A DNA stretch of 12,243 nucleotides from Candidatus Geoarchaeota archaeon. Its GTDB lineage: Archaea; Thermoproteota; Thermoprotei; Gearchaeales; WAQG01. The DNA is taken from assembly GCA_015520395.1 (NCBI GenBank), contig WAQG01000176.1, positions 1 through 12,243 of the forward strand, in the 5' to 3' direction. Under the pieces are notes generated by a model, which did no database searches, had not been told where the DNA came from, and worked only from the letters and a program-made list of their open reading frames with translations. Every line of letters begins with the position of its first letter. The stretch's first letter is position 1. Below, piece after piece: positions 7,163-12,243 of this stretch. The position numbers were made by a program, and so were the translations under genes.

Positions 7163-7172
7163 CATTATAAAA
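7163..7172 (+). promoter_or_regulatory. TATA-like box before the vapBC relic
   Basis: ATTATAAAAG lies 30-39 bases before the ATG at 7202 and would have driven the antitoxin-toxin pair. The same bases read CTTTTATAAT on the minus strand, so a minus-strand transcript into 6.9-7.1 kb is also conceivable. Confidence 0.4.
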
Positions 7173-7201
7173 GTCATTTAACTGCTAATGTGGATAACTA
7201 G

Positions 7202-7421
7202 ATGTGGGGGCAGGGTGGGTTGTCTGTGATTATACGGGCCAGGCATGAGAGAGGTGTTCTTAGACCCCTTAAGTAAAATAAAGGAGTTGAGATGGAGAGG
7301 TTATCATAGTTAAGATACTAGGTAGGGATATTGCTGAGGAAGTTTTCGGATCTATAAAGGTGGAGGGGAAAAGGTCGAGAGGGCTTTAAGGGAGGCGGAG
7401 GATGAATTCGGTCTTTATTGA
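7202..7421 (+). pseudogene. vapB: Decayed VapB antitoxin, AF2212/DUF104 family
   Basis: The first frame (ATG 7202, or more likely TTG 7220 or GTG 7226 after GGGTGGG) reads VIIRARHERGVLRPLK and stops at TAA near 7274. The pattern of a short beta-strand followed by an aromatic or charged residue and GVLxPL is the hallmark of PF01954 antitoxins. One frame over, KIKELR continues the family pattern. A second shift gives DGEVIIVKILGRDIAEEVFG to about 7362. A third shift in the G/A run at 7363-7372 gives KVERALREAEDEFGLY with a stop at 7419-7421. Read through these three shifts, the protein has the normal order and length (about 70 residues). It overlaps the toxin start by 20 bases, the usual vapBC arrangement. 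It is not functional as read, unless the shifts are sequencing errors. Confidence 0.75.
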
Positions 7422-7644
7422 CTCCAACGTTATAATCAGATACGATGCTGGGGATCCGGCAGCTAATGAAAGTCTTAGAGCTTGTACTTAATGGTGAGAC
7501 GATAGGCTACATCAATAGTGTGTGTTCTCGGAGGTGTTTTATCCTTCTCAAGCTCTTAACGGATATGAAAGCATACGAGCCTTTTCACAGCTGGTTGGGC
7601 AGGGCTATATCTGTATGTTTCCTCTATACTGCAGGCTTTCATAG
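7402..7644 (+). pseudogene. vapC: Decayed VapC toxin, PIN-domain ribonuclease
   Basis: The ATG at 7402 opens MNSVFIDSNVIIRYDAGDP, a textbook PIN-domain N-terminus with the first catalytic aspartate (D7). The frame hits TAA at 7489-7491. The neighbouring frame supplies LELVLNGETIGYINS, and the original frame resumes with VFSEVFYPSQALNGYE, giving the second acidic residue (SEVFY), and ends at TAG 7642-7644. So two compensating indels lie at about 7470-7480 and 7515-7522. Even so corrected, the protein is only about 80 residues, against about 130 for the family. The C-terminal part with the remaining catalytic aspartates is missing, so the gene is both frameshifted and truncated. Its last bases lie opposite the end of the membrane-protein gene, which may mark the boundary of a deletion or insertion. 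Confidence 0.75.
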
Positions 7645-8153
7645 CCCTTCTCTAGGATTTGTGGGATTAGGATCAGCGCTATGAAGCTAAATATTATTAT
7701 CAGTATTGCCAGCACCGCTGCTCCAGGACAGACCAGCACGTTAGTGACGATTAAGAATACGCCGCCCGCCGAGCCTAGTTGCATTAAGATAAGGGAGCTT
7801 AGCTTCGCCACCAAGGGGAAATTGTTCCTTATGTGCCAGTAGATGTAGGCGCGTCCCATAAAGGAGTCCCTATACTGCTCCCTATCCAGCCTATATTTCC
7901 AGGGATCCTTATTCATGTCAATATAGATGCCCATGATGAATGAGAAGGGGAGGAAGAGCTCGAAGCCCTGGAGGAGAAAGATCAGCGCATAGTTAAAATT
8001 CCCTGGAGGTAAATCGAGATATTTAAGGAAGCTTGCCAGAAACAGCAATATGATAAGCATCGTTGAAAGTTTATATTTTGATGCAACTTGATAAACTCCA
8101 ATCAGCATAAGCGTAAAGGTTACCAGAACCTCGATAGCAGAGAAGATACACAT
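7605..8153 (-). CDS. Hypothetical five-helix membrane protein
   Basis: A 182-residue integral membrane protein with no family I recognise. Five hydrophobic segments are visible at about 5-23, 30-46, 54-78, 112-140 and 143-167. Between the third and fourth is a polar, cytoplasmic-looking loop with many charged and aromatic residues (DMNKDPWKYRLDREQYRDSF). The ATG at 8153 is the first start in frame; AATAAATAAA on the minus strand, about 34 bases upstream, is a likely TATA element. The 3' end overlaps the relic of vapC on the other strand by about 40 bases. Base composition is more AT-rich than in hypF or glnA, partly because of its many isoleucine and leucine codons. Confidence 0.68.
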   Translation of the reverse strand: MCIFSAIEVLVTFTLMLIGVYQVASKYKLSTMLIILLFLASFLKYLDLPPGNFNYALIFLLQGFELFLPFSFIMGIYIDMNKDPWKYRLDREQYRDSFMGRAYIYWHIRNNFPLVAKLSSLILMQLGSAGGVFLIVTNVLVCPGAAVLAILIIIFSFIALILIPQILEKGYESLQYRGNIQI

Positions 8154-8181
8154 TGCAATGTCTAAAGGGGTTCAACCATGA

Positions 8182-8191
8182 TTTATTTATT
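8182..8191 (-). promoter_or_regulatory. TATA-like box for the 8153-7605 gene
   Basis: The minus strand reads AATAAATAAA, centred about 34 bases before the ATG at 8153, which would leave a leader of only a few bases. Confidence 0.35.
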
Positions 8192-8316
8192 ATCCATCCA
8201 TTGTAACCTACCCTTAATTAGAACAATGCCTCCTGAAAGGATAATGCATAGTGCTATCAAGCTAAGCTATTAGAGGATTCACTCTCCCTAATCCCCAGAA
8301 GTTAGGGGGTGTTAAC

Positions 8317-8481
8317 TTGACAACACAGCAACATTATACGTTTCAGCCCATAGAATCAGAGGTGCCTCAAAAGACTCTTGAGAGGGTGATAGGTAAGGGT
8401 GATAAAGGATTAGTGCTTGTGGAAAGGTTTGGGGTGGTTTCTGCTCATATTATGCTTTTTATGAATTTTCCGTTTTCGTAG
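8317..8481 (+). CDS. Possible 54-codon small protein
   Basis: A TTG at 8317, five bases after GGGGGTG (8305-8311), opens a frame of 54 codons beginning MTTQQHYTFQPIESEVPQKT and ending in TAG at 8479-8481. The middle (LERVIGKGDKGLVLVERFG) is charged and protein-like. The last twelve codons lie opposite the 3' end of the aminopeptidase gene and look like antisense filler (IMLFMNFPFS). This suggests a truncated gene rather than an intact one. I do not recognise the family. Confidence 0.3.
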   Translation: MTTQQHYTFQPIESEVPQKTLERVIGKGDKGLVLVERFGVVSAHIMLFMNFPFS

Positions 8482-9557
8482 ATCAGGTCTCCGTCGGCGT
8501 ATACCTTTGAGTTTCTCATGTCCCTTACCATGTCCCAGTGGATGGCGCTCTTGTTTTTGCCTCCGCACTCGGGGTAGGCTGCGCCTAGAGCGATATGGAT
8601 TGTCCCGCCTATCTTCTCGTCGAATAGTATTGATTTGGTGAATCTGGTTATGTCGTAGTTTAGGCCGAAGGCGAGCTCGCCTATCCTCTTGGCGCCCTCG
8701 TCGGTCTCCAGCATCTTCCTAAGGAACTCCTCACCCTTTTCCGCACGGGCCTCAACAACCACGCCCCTCCTGAAGGTCAGCTTGACCCCCTCCACCTCCT
8801 TCCCACGCCAGACCGCCGGGTAGGTGTATTTTATGTGGCCCTCAGCGCTGTCCTCTATGGGCGCGGTGAAGACCTCGCCTCCCGGCATGTTGTGCTTCCC
8901 GTCGTCGTTAACCCAGGTTCTGCCGTCAACCCTTATCCTGAGATCCAGGTCGGGGCCGGTGAAGTGAAGCTCGGACACCTTTGAGAGGAGCTTCGCGATC
9001 TTCTCCTGCATCTCCGCCTGCGTCACCCAGGCGTTAATGGGATCCTCCTGATCGACCTTCAGGGCCTTAAATACGAAGTCCGCGTACTCCATGTAGGACA
9101 TCCCGGCCTCCTGGGCTAGGGCCTTCGTCGGGTATGCCGTGACAACCCACTTAAGGCTGCCCTCAGCACTCCTCTTCATGAATATCTCGGTCAGCTCTCT
9201 GCGGGCGGCGCTGGCAACCCTTATCTTCGCGGGGTCTATTGAGGCTAGATGCTTGGTGTGGGTGCTTGAGACGACGCGGATGGTCGCGTCAATGTTCTCC
9301 ATGATATACCTCTCCACGCCGGGAACATGTTTAAGTAGATCCTCGTCGGCGTGCTTATAGAGAACCTCCTGGAGAACCTCGTCTCCAAACCAGACCAGCG
9401 GGTAGGCGCCCACGGAGACGGCAGCCTTAACAACCTCCACCGCCAGAGGCAAGGCCTCATAGCTCGACCTATAGAGAACCTCTTCACCCCTCTTAAGGTG
9501 AACAGAGTAATTAACCAGAAGCTTAGCAAGCCTAGAAACATAGAGTGAGGCAAACAT
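8445..9557 (-). CDS. M29-family (AmpS/AmpT) metallo-aminopeptidase
   Basis: This family removes N-terminal amino acids from peptides using a co-catalytic two-metal centre. The 370-residue product (from the ATG at 9557) shows the M29 ligands in order. They are E228 in NMPGGEVFTAP, E294 in RIGELAFG, H321 in GGTIHIALG, Y328 in GAAYPECGG, and H340/D342 in SAIHWDMV. The N-terminus RLAKLLVNYSVHLKRGEEVL is the usual opening of these enzymes. The frame is open upstream to a TTG at 9623, but those 22 residues (rich in cysteine and aromatics) are foreign to the family. The ATG at 9557 has GTGGTG seven bases before it and an AT-rich element (9593-9601) further up. It is a single-gene unit, tail to tail with a small ORF. 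Its role is probably cytoplasmic peptide recycling. Confidence 0.92.
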   Translation of the reverse strand: MFASLYVSRLAKLLVNYSVHLKRGEEVLYRSSYEALPLAVEVVKAAVSVGAYPLVWFGDEVLQEVLYKHADEDLLKHVPGVERYIMENIDATIRVVSSTHTKHLASIDPAKIRVASAARRELTEIFMKRSAEGSLKWVVTAYPTKALAQEAGMSYMEYADFVFKALKVDQEDPINAWVTQAEMQEKIAKLLSKVSELHFTGPDLDLRIRVDGRTWVNDDGKHNMPGGEVFTAPIEDSAEGHIKYTYPAVWRGKEVEGVKLTFRRGVVVEARAEKGEEFLRKMLETDEGAKRIGELAFGLNYDITRFTKSILFDEKIGGTIHIALGAAYPECGGKNKSAIHWDMVRDMRNSKVYADGDLIYENGKFIKSII

Positions 9558-9701
9558 GTGCGAACACCACTTATAGAGAAACAAGGGGGATAGATAATCT
9601 TTGCCAAGCTCGATACAATCCAATAGAGATGTCCGCTTCTTCCAAACCCCCTAGAAATGAAGATGCATTAACCTGACAACACCTAGTCATTAGCAAAAGC
9701 A

Positions 9702-9710
9702 CTTATATAA
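9702..9710 (+). promoter_or_regulatory. TATA box for the 9734-10564 gene
   Basis: CTTATATAA, centred 28 bases before the ATG at 9734. It overlaps the upstream ATG at 9710, which therefore cannot be the start of a transcript made from this promoter. Confidence 0.55.
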
Positions 9711-9733
9711 TGGTAGTTGCCCAGTTACCTTCG

Positions 9734-10564
9734 ATGAAGTTAATAATCCTCTTTGGAAAAGTATTGTTATCGACATTACTGCTATTACTCTGTTTTTCTA
9801 TAGCTACGACCGTTGTTGGTTTACCTGGTTCCGAAAGGATCGACCCATCGACCGCTTTGGCCGCCTTGGCCTTGATGTGTTTTCTGGATACCGTCGTTTT
9901 GAGCTTCCTCATAATTCACTCTCGATGGGCCGGTTGGCGCCTGGCCATAGCTGTTTTCCTAGTATTTTTCGGCATAATGACTTTTTTAAGCCAAATTGAA
10001 ACTGTAGTGTTTCTCCAATATCTAGTAGAGATAGTACCAGCTGAAATGGTTCCACGATTCTTCGCTCAGGGAGCAATTACAGCTGCCCTATTTTCGCCGA
10101 TGATAGTTAAAGTCTATGGGCGGATGGGAGGAAAATCTGAAACTAGCAGGAAATTAAATATGTCTTCAAGTCAGTGGGCATGGAAGTTATCGTTAATTGC
10201 CGGCATCTACGTGGTAGTCTATATTTTGTTTGGGATGTTCGTTTTTATGCCGTTGGCGGGTCAAGCGGCCCAAGAATACTATACAGGTCTTCAACTGCCA
10301 TGGTGGATACTTCCATTTCAAGCTATTAGAGGCTTGATATTTGCGGCGTTGGCCGTTCTAGTGGTGGAGATGATGGAGGGAAGTTGGGTAAGAACAGGAT
10401 TGGCTACGGCTCTCCTATTCTCAGTGTTAATGAGTGCTAGCTTAATAATCCCCAACGAGTTTATGCCTAGTGCTATACGGTTTGCTCACTTCACAGAGTT
10501 ATTCTCCTCAAACTTTGTATTTGGATGGATTACTATCTGGATACTTTACCTTCGAAAACCCTGA
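9734..10564 (+). CDS. Multi-pass membrane protein, probably horizontally acquired
   Basis: A 276-residue integral membrane protein with about seven hydrophobic segments: residues 3-24, 35-54, 62-84, 106-120, 141-165, 183-210 and 220-240, with a further one near the C-terminus (VFGWITIWILYL). Conserved-looking features are a tryptophan-rich LPWWILPFQAIRGL and a C-terminal region with FMPSAIRFAHFTELFSSNF. I recall similar arrangements in uncharacterised bacterial membrane proteins but cannot name a family. The composition is unlike its neighbours: six of ten arginine codons are CGN, while surrounding genes use AGG/AGA, and the gene is visibly more AT-rich. The ATG at 9734 is preferred over the one at 9710 because of the TATA box. 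No partner gene is evident: the aminopeptidase upstream is divergent and a relic lies downstream. Confidence 0.75.
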   Translation: MKLIILFGKVLLSTLLLLLCFSIATTVVGLPGSERIDPSTALAALALMCFLDTVVLSFLIIHSRWAGWRLAIAVFLVFFGIMTFLSQIETVVFLQYLVEIVPAEMVPRFFAQGAITAALFSPMIVKVYGRMGGKSETSRKLNMSSSQWAWKLSLIAGIYVVVYILFGMFVFMPLAGQAAQEYYTGLQLPWWILPFQAIRGLIFAALAVLVVEMMEGSWVRTGLATALLFSVLMSASLIIPNEFMPSAIRFAHFTELFSSNFVFGWITIWILYLRKP

Positions 10565-10593
10565 TTAAACGGGATCAAGCTCGCCGATTCCCC

Positions 10594-10800
10594 ATGCTCC
10601 CTGCCTATAATAGAAGTGAAGGTTAAAGCTACCGAGATCGAGGGAGGAGTGTTTGAATGGCTGGAAAAGGGGTGGCAGTATAAGAAGCCATGTCGCAACT
10701 TAAAATTCTCGAGAATCTCGGATCTCTTATAGCTAAGGGGGTGCGTTAACTTGACGGCAGCCTCGATATAGGGTTGAGAGGGCTTTTAGATCTTCAGCCC
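10594..10800 (+). pseudogene. Frameshifted relic of a small gene
   Basis: No intact frame exists, but three neighbouring frames join into a protein-like sequence. ATG 10594 gives MLPA. The next frame reads IEVKVKATEIEGGVFEWLEK and QYKK, with a stop at 10730-10732. A third reads MSQLKILENLGSLIAKGVR from 10690, stops at 10747-10749, and continues LDGSLDIGLRGLLDL. The charged, helical character and size of about 60-70 residues would suit an antitoxin-like regulator, but the family is not recognised. It sits between the acquired membrane protein and sir2, where a second decayed small gene would fit an accessory hot spot. Confidence 0.45.
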
Positions 10801-10810
10801 AGCCGGATGT

Positions 10811-11590
10811 CTATTCTTGGAGGAACGGCTTTAGAATCCTCTCCAGCTTTGCAAGCACTTCCCCGATCCTCCTGTTTATGACCAGGTTAGCCTTGCTGTC
10901 TAGGGGTGTTGGGTCAAGGTTGATTATTGCAAGCATTGCACCGCTTTCCTTGGCAAGCTCGGGTAGGAGGGCTGCTGGCTCGACGGCTAGGGAGGAGCCT
11001 AGAACTAGGAAGAGGTCGGCCTTCCTCGAGTGTTCCAAGGCCCTGTCGAAGGCGTCTCTGGGTATCGGCTCCCCAAACAGCACCGCTGAGGGCTTGAGGA
11101 TCGCCCCGCAAACCTCGCAGGCCGGTATAATGCCCCGCCTGACCTTTCTCAGAAACCTCCTGGCTGGGTATTCCCTATGGCATATGGGGCACTCTAGTTT
11201 GTCGAGGCTTCCATGCAGCTCTATAACGTTGCGGCTTCCCGCCCTCTGGTGAAGGCCATCGATGTTCTGGGTTATCACAACCCTAACAAGCCCGCCCTTC
11301 TCAAGCCTTGCCAGAATCCTATGGGCCCTGGATGGCCTGGCCTTGAGAAAGGGTTCGGCCAGCCTCACGGCCAGCTGCCACCACTCGTAGGGATGCTCCA
11401 TAAAATATCTTATTGTGAACTTCTCAGGATCAACCTTCCTCCACAGGCCATCGCGGCCCCTGAACGTGGGTATCCCACTTTCAGCCGACATCCCAGCCCC
11501 GGTTAGCACAACCACATAGCTAGAGCACAACATGAGTCTCGCAAGTTCCCCAACGAGCCTATCGCCTGTAGACGAGCTCCTTAGCCTCAT
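10811..11590 (-). CDS. sir2: Sir2-family NAD-dependent protein deacetylase
   Basis: Sirtuins remove acetyl (and other acyl) groups from lysines using NAD+. In crenarchaea one known target is the chromatin protein Alba. The 259-residue product has every hallmark: GAGMSAESGIPTFRG (31-45) for NAD binding, TQNIDGLHQRAG (108-119), the catalytic histidine H126 in ELHGSL, and a zinc site of CPIC (134, 137) and CEVC (158, 161). LKPSAVLFGEPIP, LVLGSSLAVEPAALLP and INLDPTPLD follow. The start at ATG 11590 overlaps the end of the preceding membrane gene by 32 bases, with GGTGGAG upstream. A TTG at 11617 would add nine residues and overlap further. It is the last gene of a three-gene minus-strand operon. 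Confidence 0.94.
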   Translation of the reverse strand: MRLRSSSTGDRLVGELARLMLCSSYVVVLTGAGMSAESGIPTFRGRDGLWRKVDPEKFTIRYFMEHPYEWWQLAVRLAEPFLKARPSRAHRILARLEKGGLVRVVITQNIDGLHQRAGSRNVIELHGSLDKLECPICHREYPARRFLRKVRRGIIPACEVCGAILKPSAVLFGEPIPRDAFDRALEHSRKADLFLVLGSSLAVEPAALLPELAKESGAMLAIINLDPTPLDSKANLVINRRIGEVLAKLERILKPFLQE

Positions 11591-11900
11591 ATCCAGCGGC
11601 TCCACCCAGCAACCCAAGAACCATTACATAAGCGATGTAGATGGCAAGGTAGGTTGAAAGTGCTGAGAATGCGGCTTGGACTCCAAACGGATTTATGGCC
11701 GAGAGCTGGGCCAAGCCTACGAGAACTGTGAGTAGGGGTGAGGCCAGGCCTGTGGCGAGGGCATCCATTAGCCTTTTAGAGACTATCCCGGCGAGCACCC
11801 CGGCTATGAAGGTCAGCTGGGGGTATCCTGCCGCCATCACGGCATATGCCGAGGCCATCCCGAGTATAATGGATAGGATTACCGATACCTTCCTGTCCAA
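11559..11900 (-). CDS. Small hydrophobic membrane protein
   Basis: A 113-residue protein made of about four hydrophobic helices (6-22, 27-42, 50-70, 77-102) with very few charges. A short charged tail (EAKELVYRR) follows. No family is recognised. The start is TTG at 11900, set by GGGGTGG seven bases before it. That site lies inside the end of the acylase gene, whose stop is two bases before the TTG. The 3' end overlaps the start of sir2 by 32 bases. The tight packing indicates one transcript and probable translational coupling. A functional link to either neighbour cannot be read from the sequence. Confidence 0.78.
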   Translation of the reverse strand: MDRKVSVILSIILGMASAYAVMAAGYPQLTFIAGVLAGIVSKRLMDALATGLASPLLTVLVGLAQLSAINPFGVQAAFSALSTYLAIYIAYVMVLGLLGGAAGYEAKELVYRR

Positions 11901-11902
11901 TA

Positions 11903-12243
11903 TTAACCACCCCTCACGACGAGCTTCGCCTCATACTCTTCAAGGCCCTCAGGGGTTGGAGGCATCGTGAACTTCTTGTATTTGCCCGTCATCCAGAGGG
12001 GGAGCTGGTCTGACCAGTGAGGGCTGAATCTCCAGCCGCTCTGGCCACCTGGTATGACGCAGTAGGAGTCACCCATGCCGAAGACGTAGATCTCCCTCCA
12101 GCTGGCGCCCGACGAGACCCTTAGGCCCCCTGCCGGGTTGACTGTCAAATCCCAGCCCTTGGCCGGCCTCTCCGGATAGTTGAGCCAGCTTAAAACAGTG
12201 CCCATCCCGTGCCTAATGTCATATTTATGTATCCTGCCCCAGA
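11903..12243 (-). CDS. Penicillin acylase-family (S45) protein, C-terminal fragment
   Basis: The last 112 codons of a gene that continues beyond the right edge. Although an ATG occurs at 12205, the frame stays open to the edge (WGRIHKYDIRHG), so the true start is outside. S45 Ntn-hydrolases are made as a precursor that cuts itself into two chains; the visible part is the end of the beta chain. Family features are WGRIHKYDIRH (others have WGRLH), GWDLTVNPAGG, GASWREIYVFGMGDSYCVIPGG and QSGWRFSPHWSDQLPLW, the latter being the well-conserved near-C-terminal signature. Catalytic residues lie in the missing part. Substrates in archaea are not known; acyl-homoserine lactones, penicillins or other N-acyl amides are candidates. 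It leads an operon with the small membrane protein and sir2. Confidence 0.86.
   Translation of the reverse strand, partial: WGRIHKYDIRHGMGTVLSWLNYPERPAKGWDLTVNPAGGLRVSSGASWREIYVFGMGDSYCVIPGGQSGWRFSPHWSDQLPLWMTGKYKKFTMPPTPEGLEEYEAKLVVRGG

Larger units (their letters stand above)
6678..7201. other. Intergenic stretch with no intact protein gene
   Basis: There is no complete protein gene here. Several TATA-like elements are visible on the plus strand: CTTATATAA at 6709-6717 and CATAAATTTA at 6758-6767. GCGCT/AGCGC at about 6732-6742 is a near-palindrome. The GC-rich core (6814-7009) folds as described in the separate RNA entry. Both strands also carry open frames (about 50 codons on plus ending near 7056, about 70 codons on minus ending at 6939). 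Neither has a recognisable family, a clear start signal or a ribosome-binding site. Confidence 0.5.

Noticed and set aside
6939..7170. Open frame of about 70 codons on the minus strand, considered as a transposase (TnpB) tail
   Set aside because: It lacks the DRDxNA-type motif and zinc ribbon that should precede a TnpB C-terminus, has no start signal, and is interrupted by stops further on. A frame of this length is not unusual in GC-rich DNA.
10878..11252. Open frame of 124 codons on the plus strand
   Set aside because: It is antisense to the catalytic core of sir2 and has no protein features of its own.
1..12243. tRNA genes, CRISPR arrays and complete insertion sequences
   Set aside because: No T-loop GTTCGA-type signature within a cloverleaf, no regularly spaced repeats and no transposase motifs were seen on either strand by eye; a tRNAscan-SE or CRISPR finder run would settle it.

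Overview
The window reads as a hyperthermophilic archaeon, most likely a member of the Thermoproteota (crenarchaeal lineage). The evidence is gene content and gene style. There is a HypF carbamoyltransferase next to the start of a beta-RFAP-synthase-like gene, an archaeal type I glutamine synthetase, an M29 aminopeptidase, a Sir2 deacetylase and a penicillin-acylase (S45) tail. A decayed VapBC toxin-antitoxin pair is also present. Arginine codons are mostly AGG/AGA and TTG/GTG starts are frequent. Several genes have a TATA-like box about 24 to 30 bases before the chosen start codon, as expected for leaderless archaeal mRNAs. I cannot name a genus.

Layout. Bases 1-2409 (minus strand) hold hypF and, overlapping its stop by four bases, the first codons of a GHMP-kinase-fold gene resembling beta-RFAP synthase. 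Next come two small orphan genes in divergent orientation (a 87-codon helical protein at 2735-2472 minus and a 108-codon putative membrane protein at 2931-3257 plus). glnA (4583-3261 minus) converges on the second of these with three bases between them. A gene-poor stretch (4584-4990) is followed by a plus-strand cluster: a possible 46-codon leader-like ORF, a secreted protein with a C-terminal anchor, and a winged-helix protein with two membrane helices. The last two look like a surface protein paired with a membrane-tethered regulator.

Bases 6678-7650 are the odd part. They contain a GC-rich segment that can be drawn with an RNase P RNA-like P1/P4 core (6814-7009), though with two suspicious interruptions. 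It is followed by a clearly decayed DUF104-type VapB antitoxin and PIN-domain VapC toxin carrying several frameshifts. A five-helix membrane protein (8153-7605 minus), a marginal 54-codon ORF and the M29 aminopeptidase (9557-8445 minus) follow. A multi-pass membrane protein at 9734-10564 uses mostly CGN arginine codons, unlike its neighbours, and was probably acquired by transfer. Behind it lies a frameshifted relic (10594-10800). The right end is a minus-strand operon: penicillin acylase C-terminus, a small membrane protein, and sir2.

Functionally, most intact genes are independent housekeeping or accessory functions: hydrogenase maturation, nitrogen assimilation, peptide turnover and protein deacylation. 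The most interesting parts are the tethered winged-helix/surface-protein cluster, the RNase P-like segment, and the amount of gene debris between 6.7 and 8.5 kb. No CRISPR array, insertion sequence or tRNA was found.
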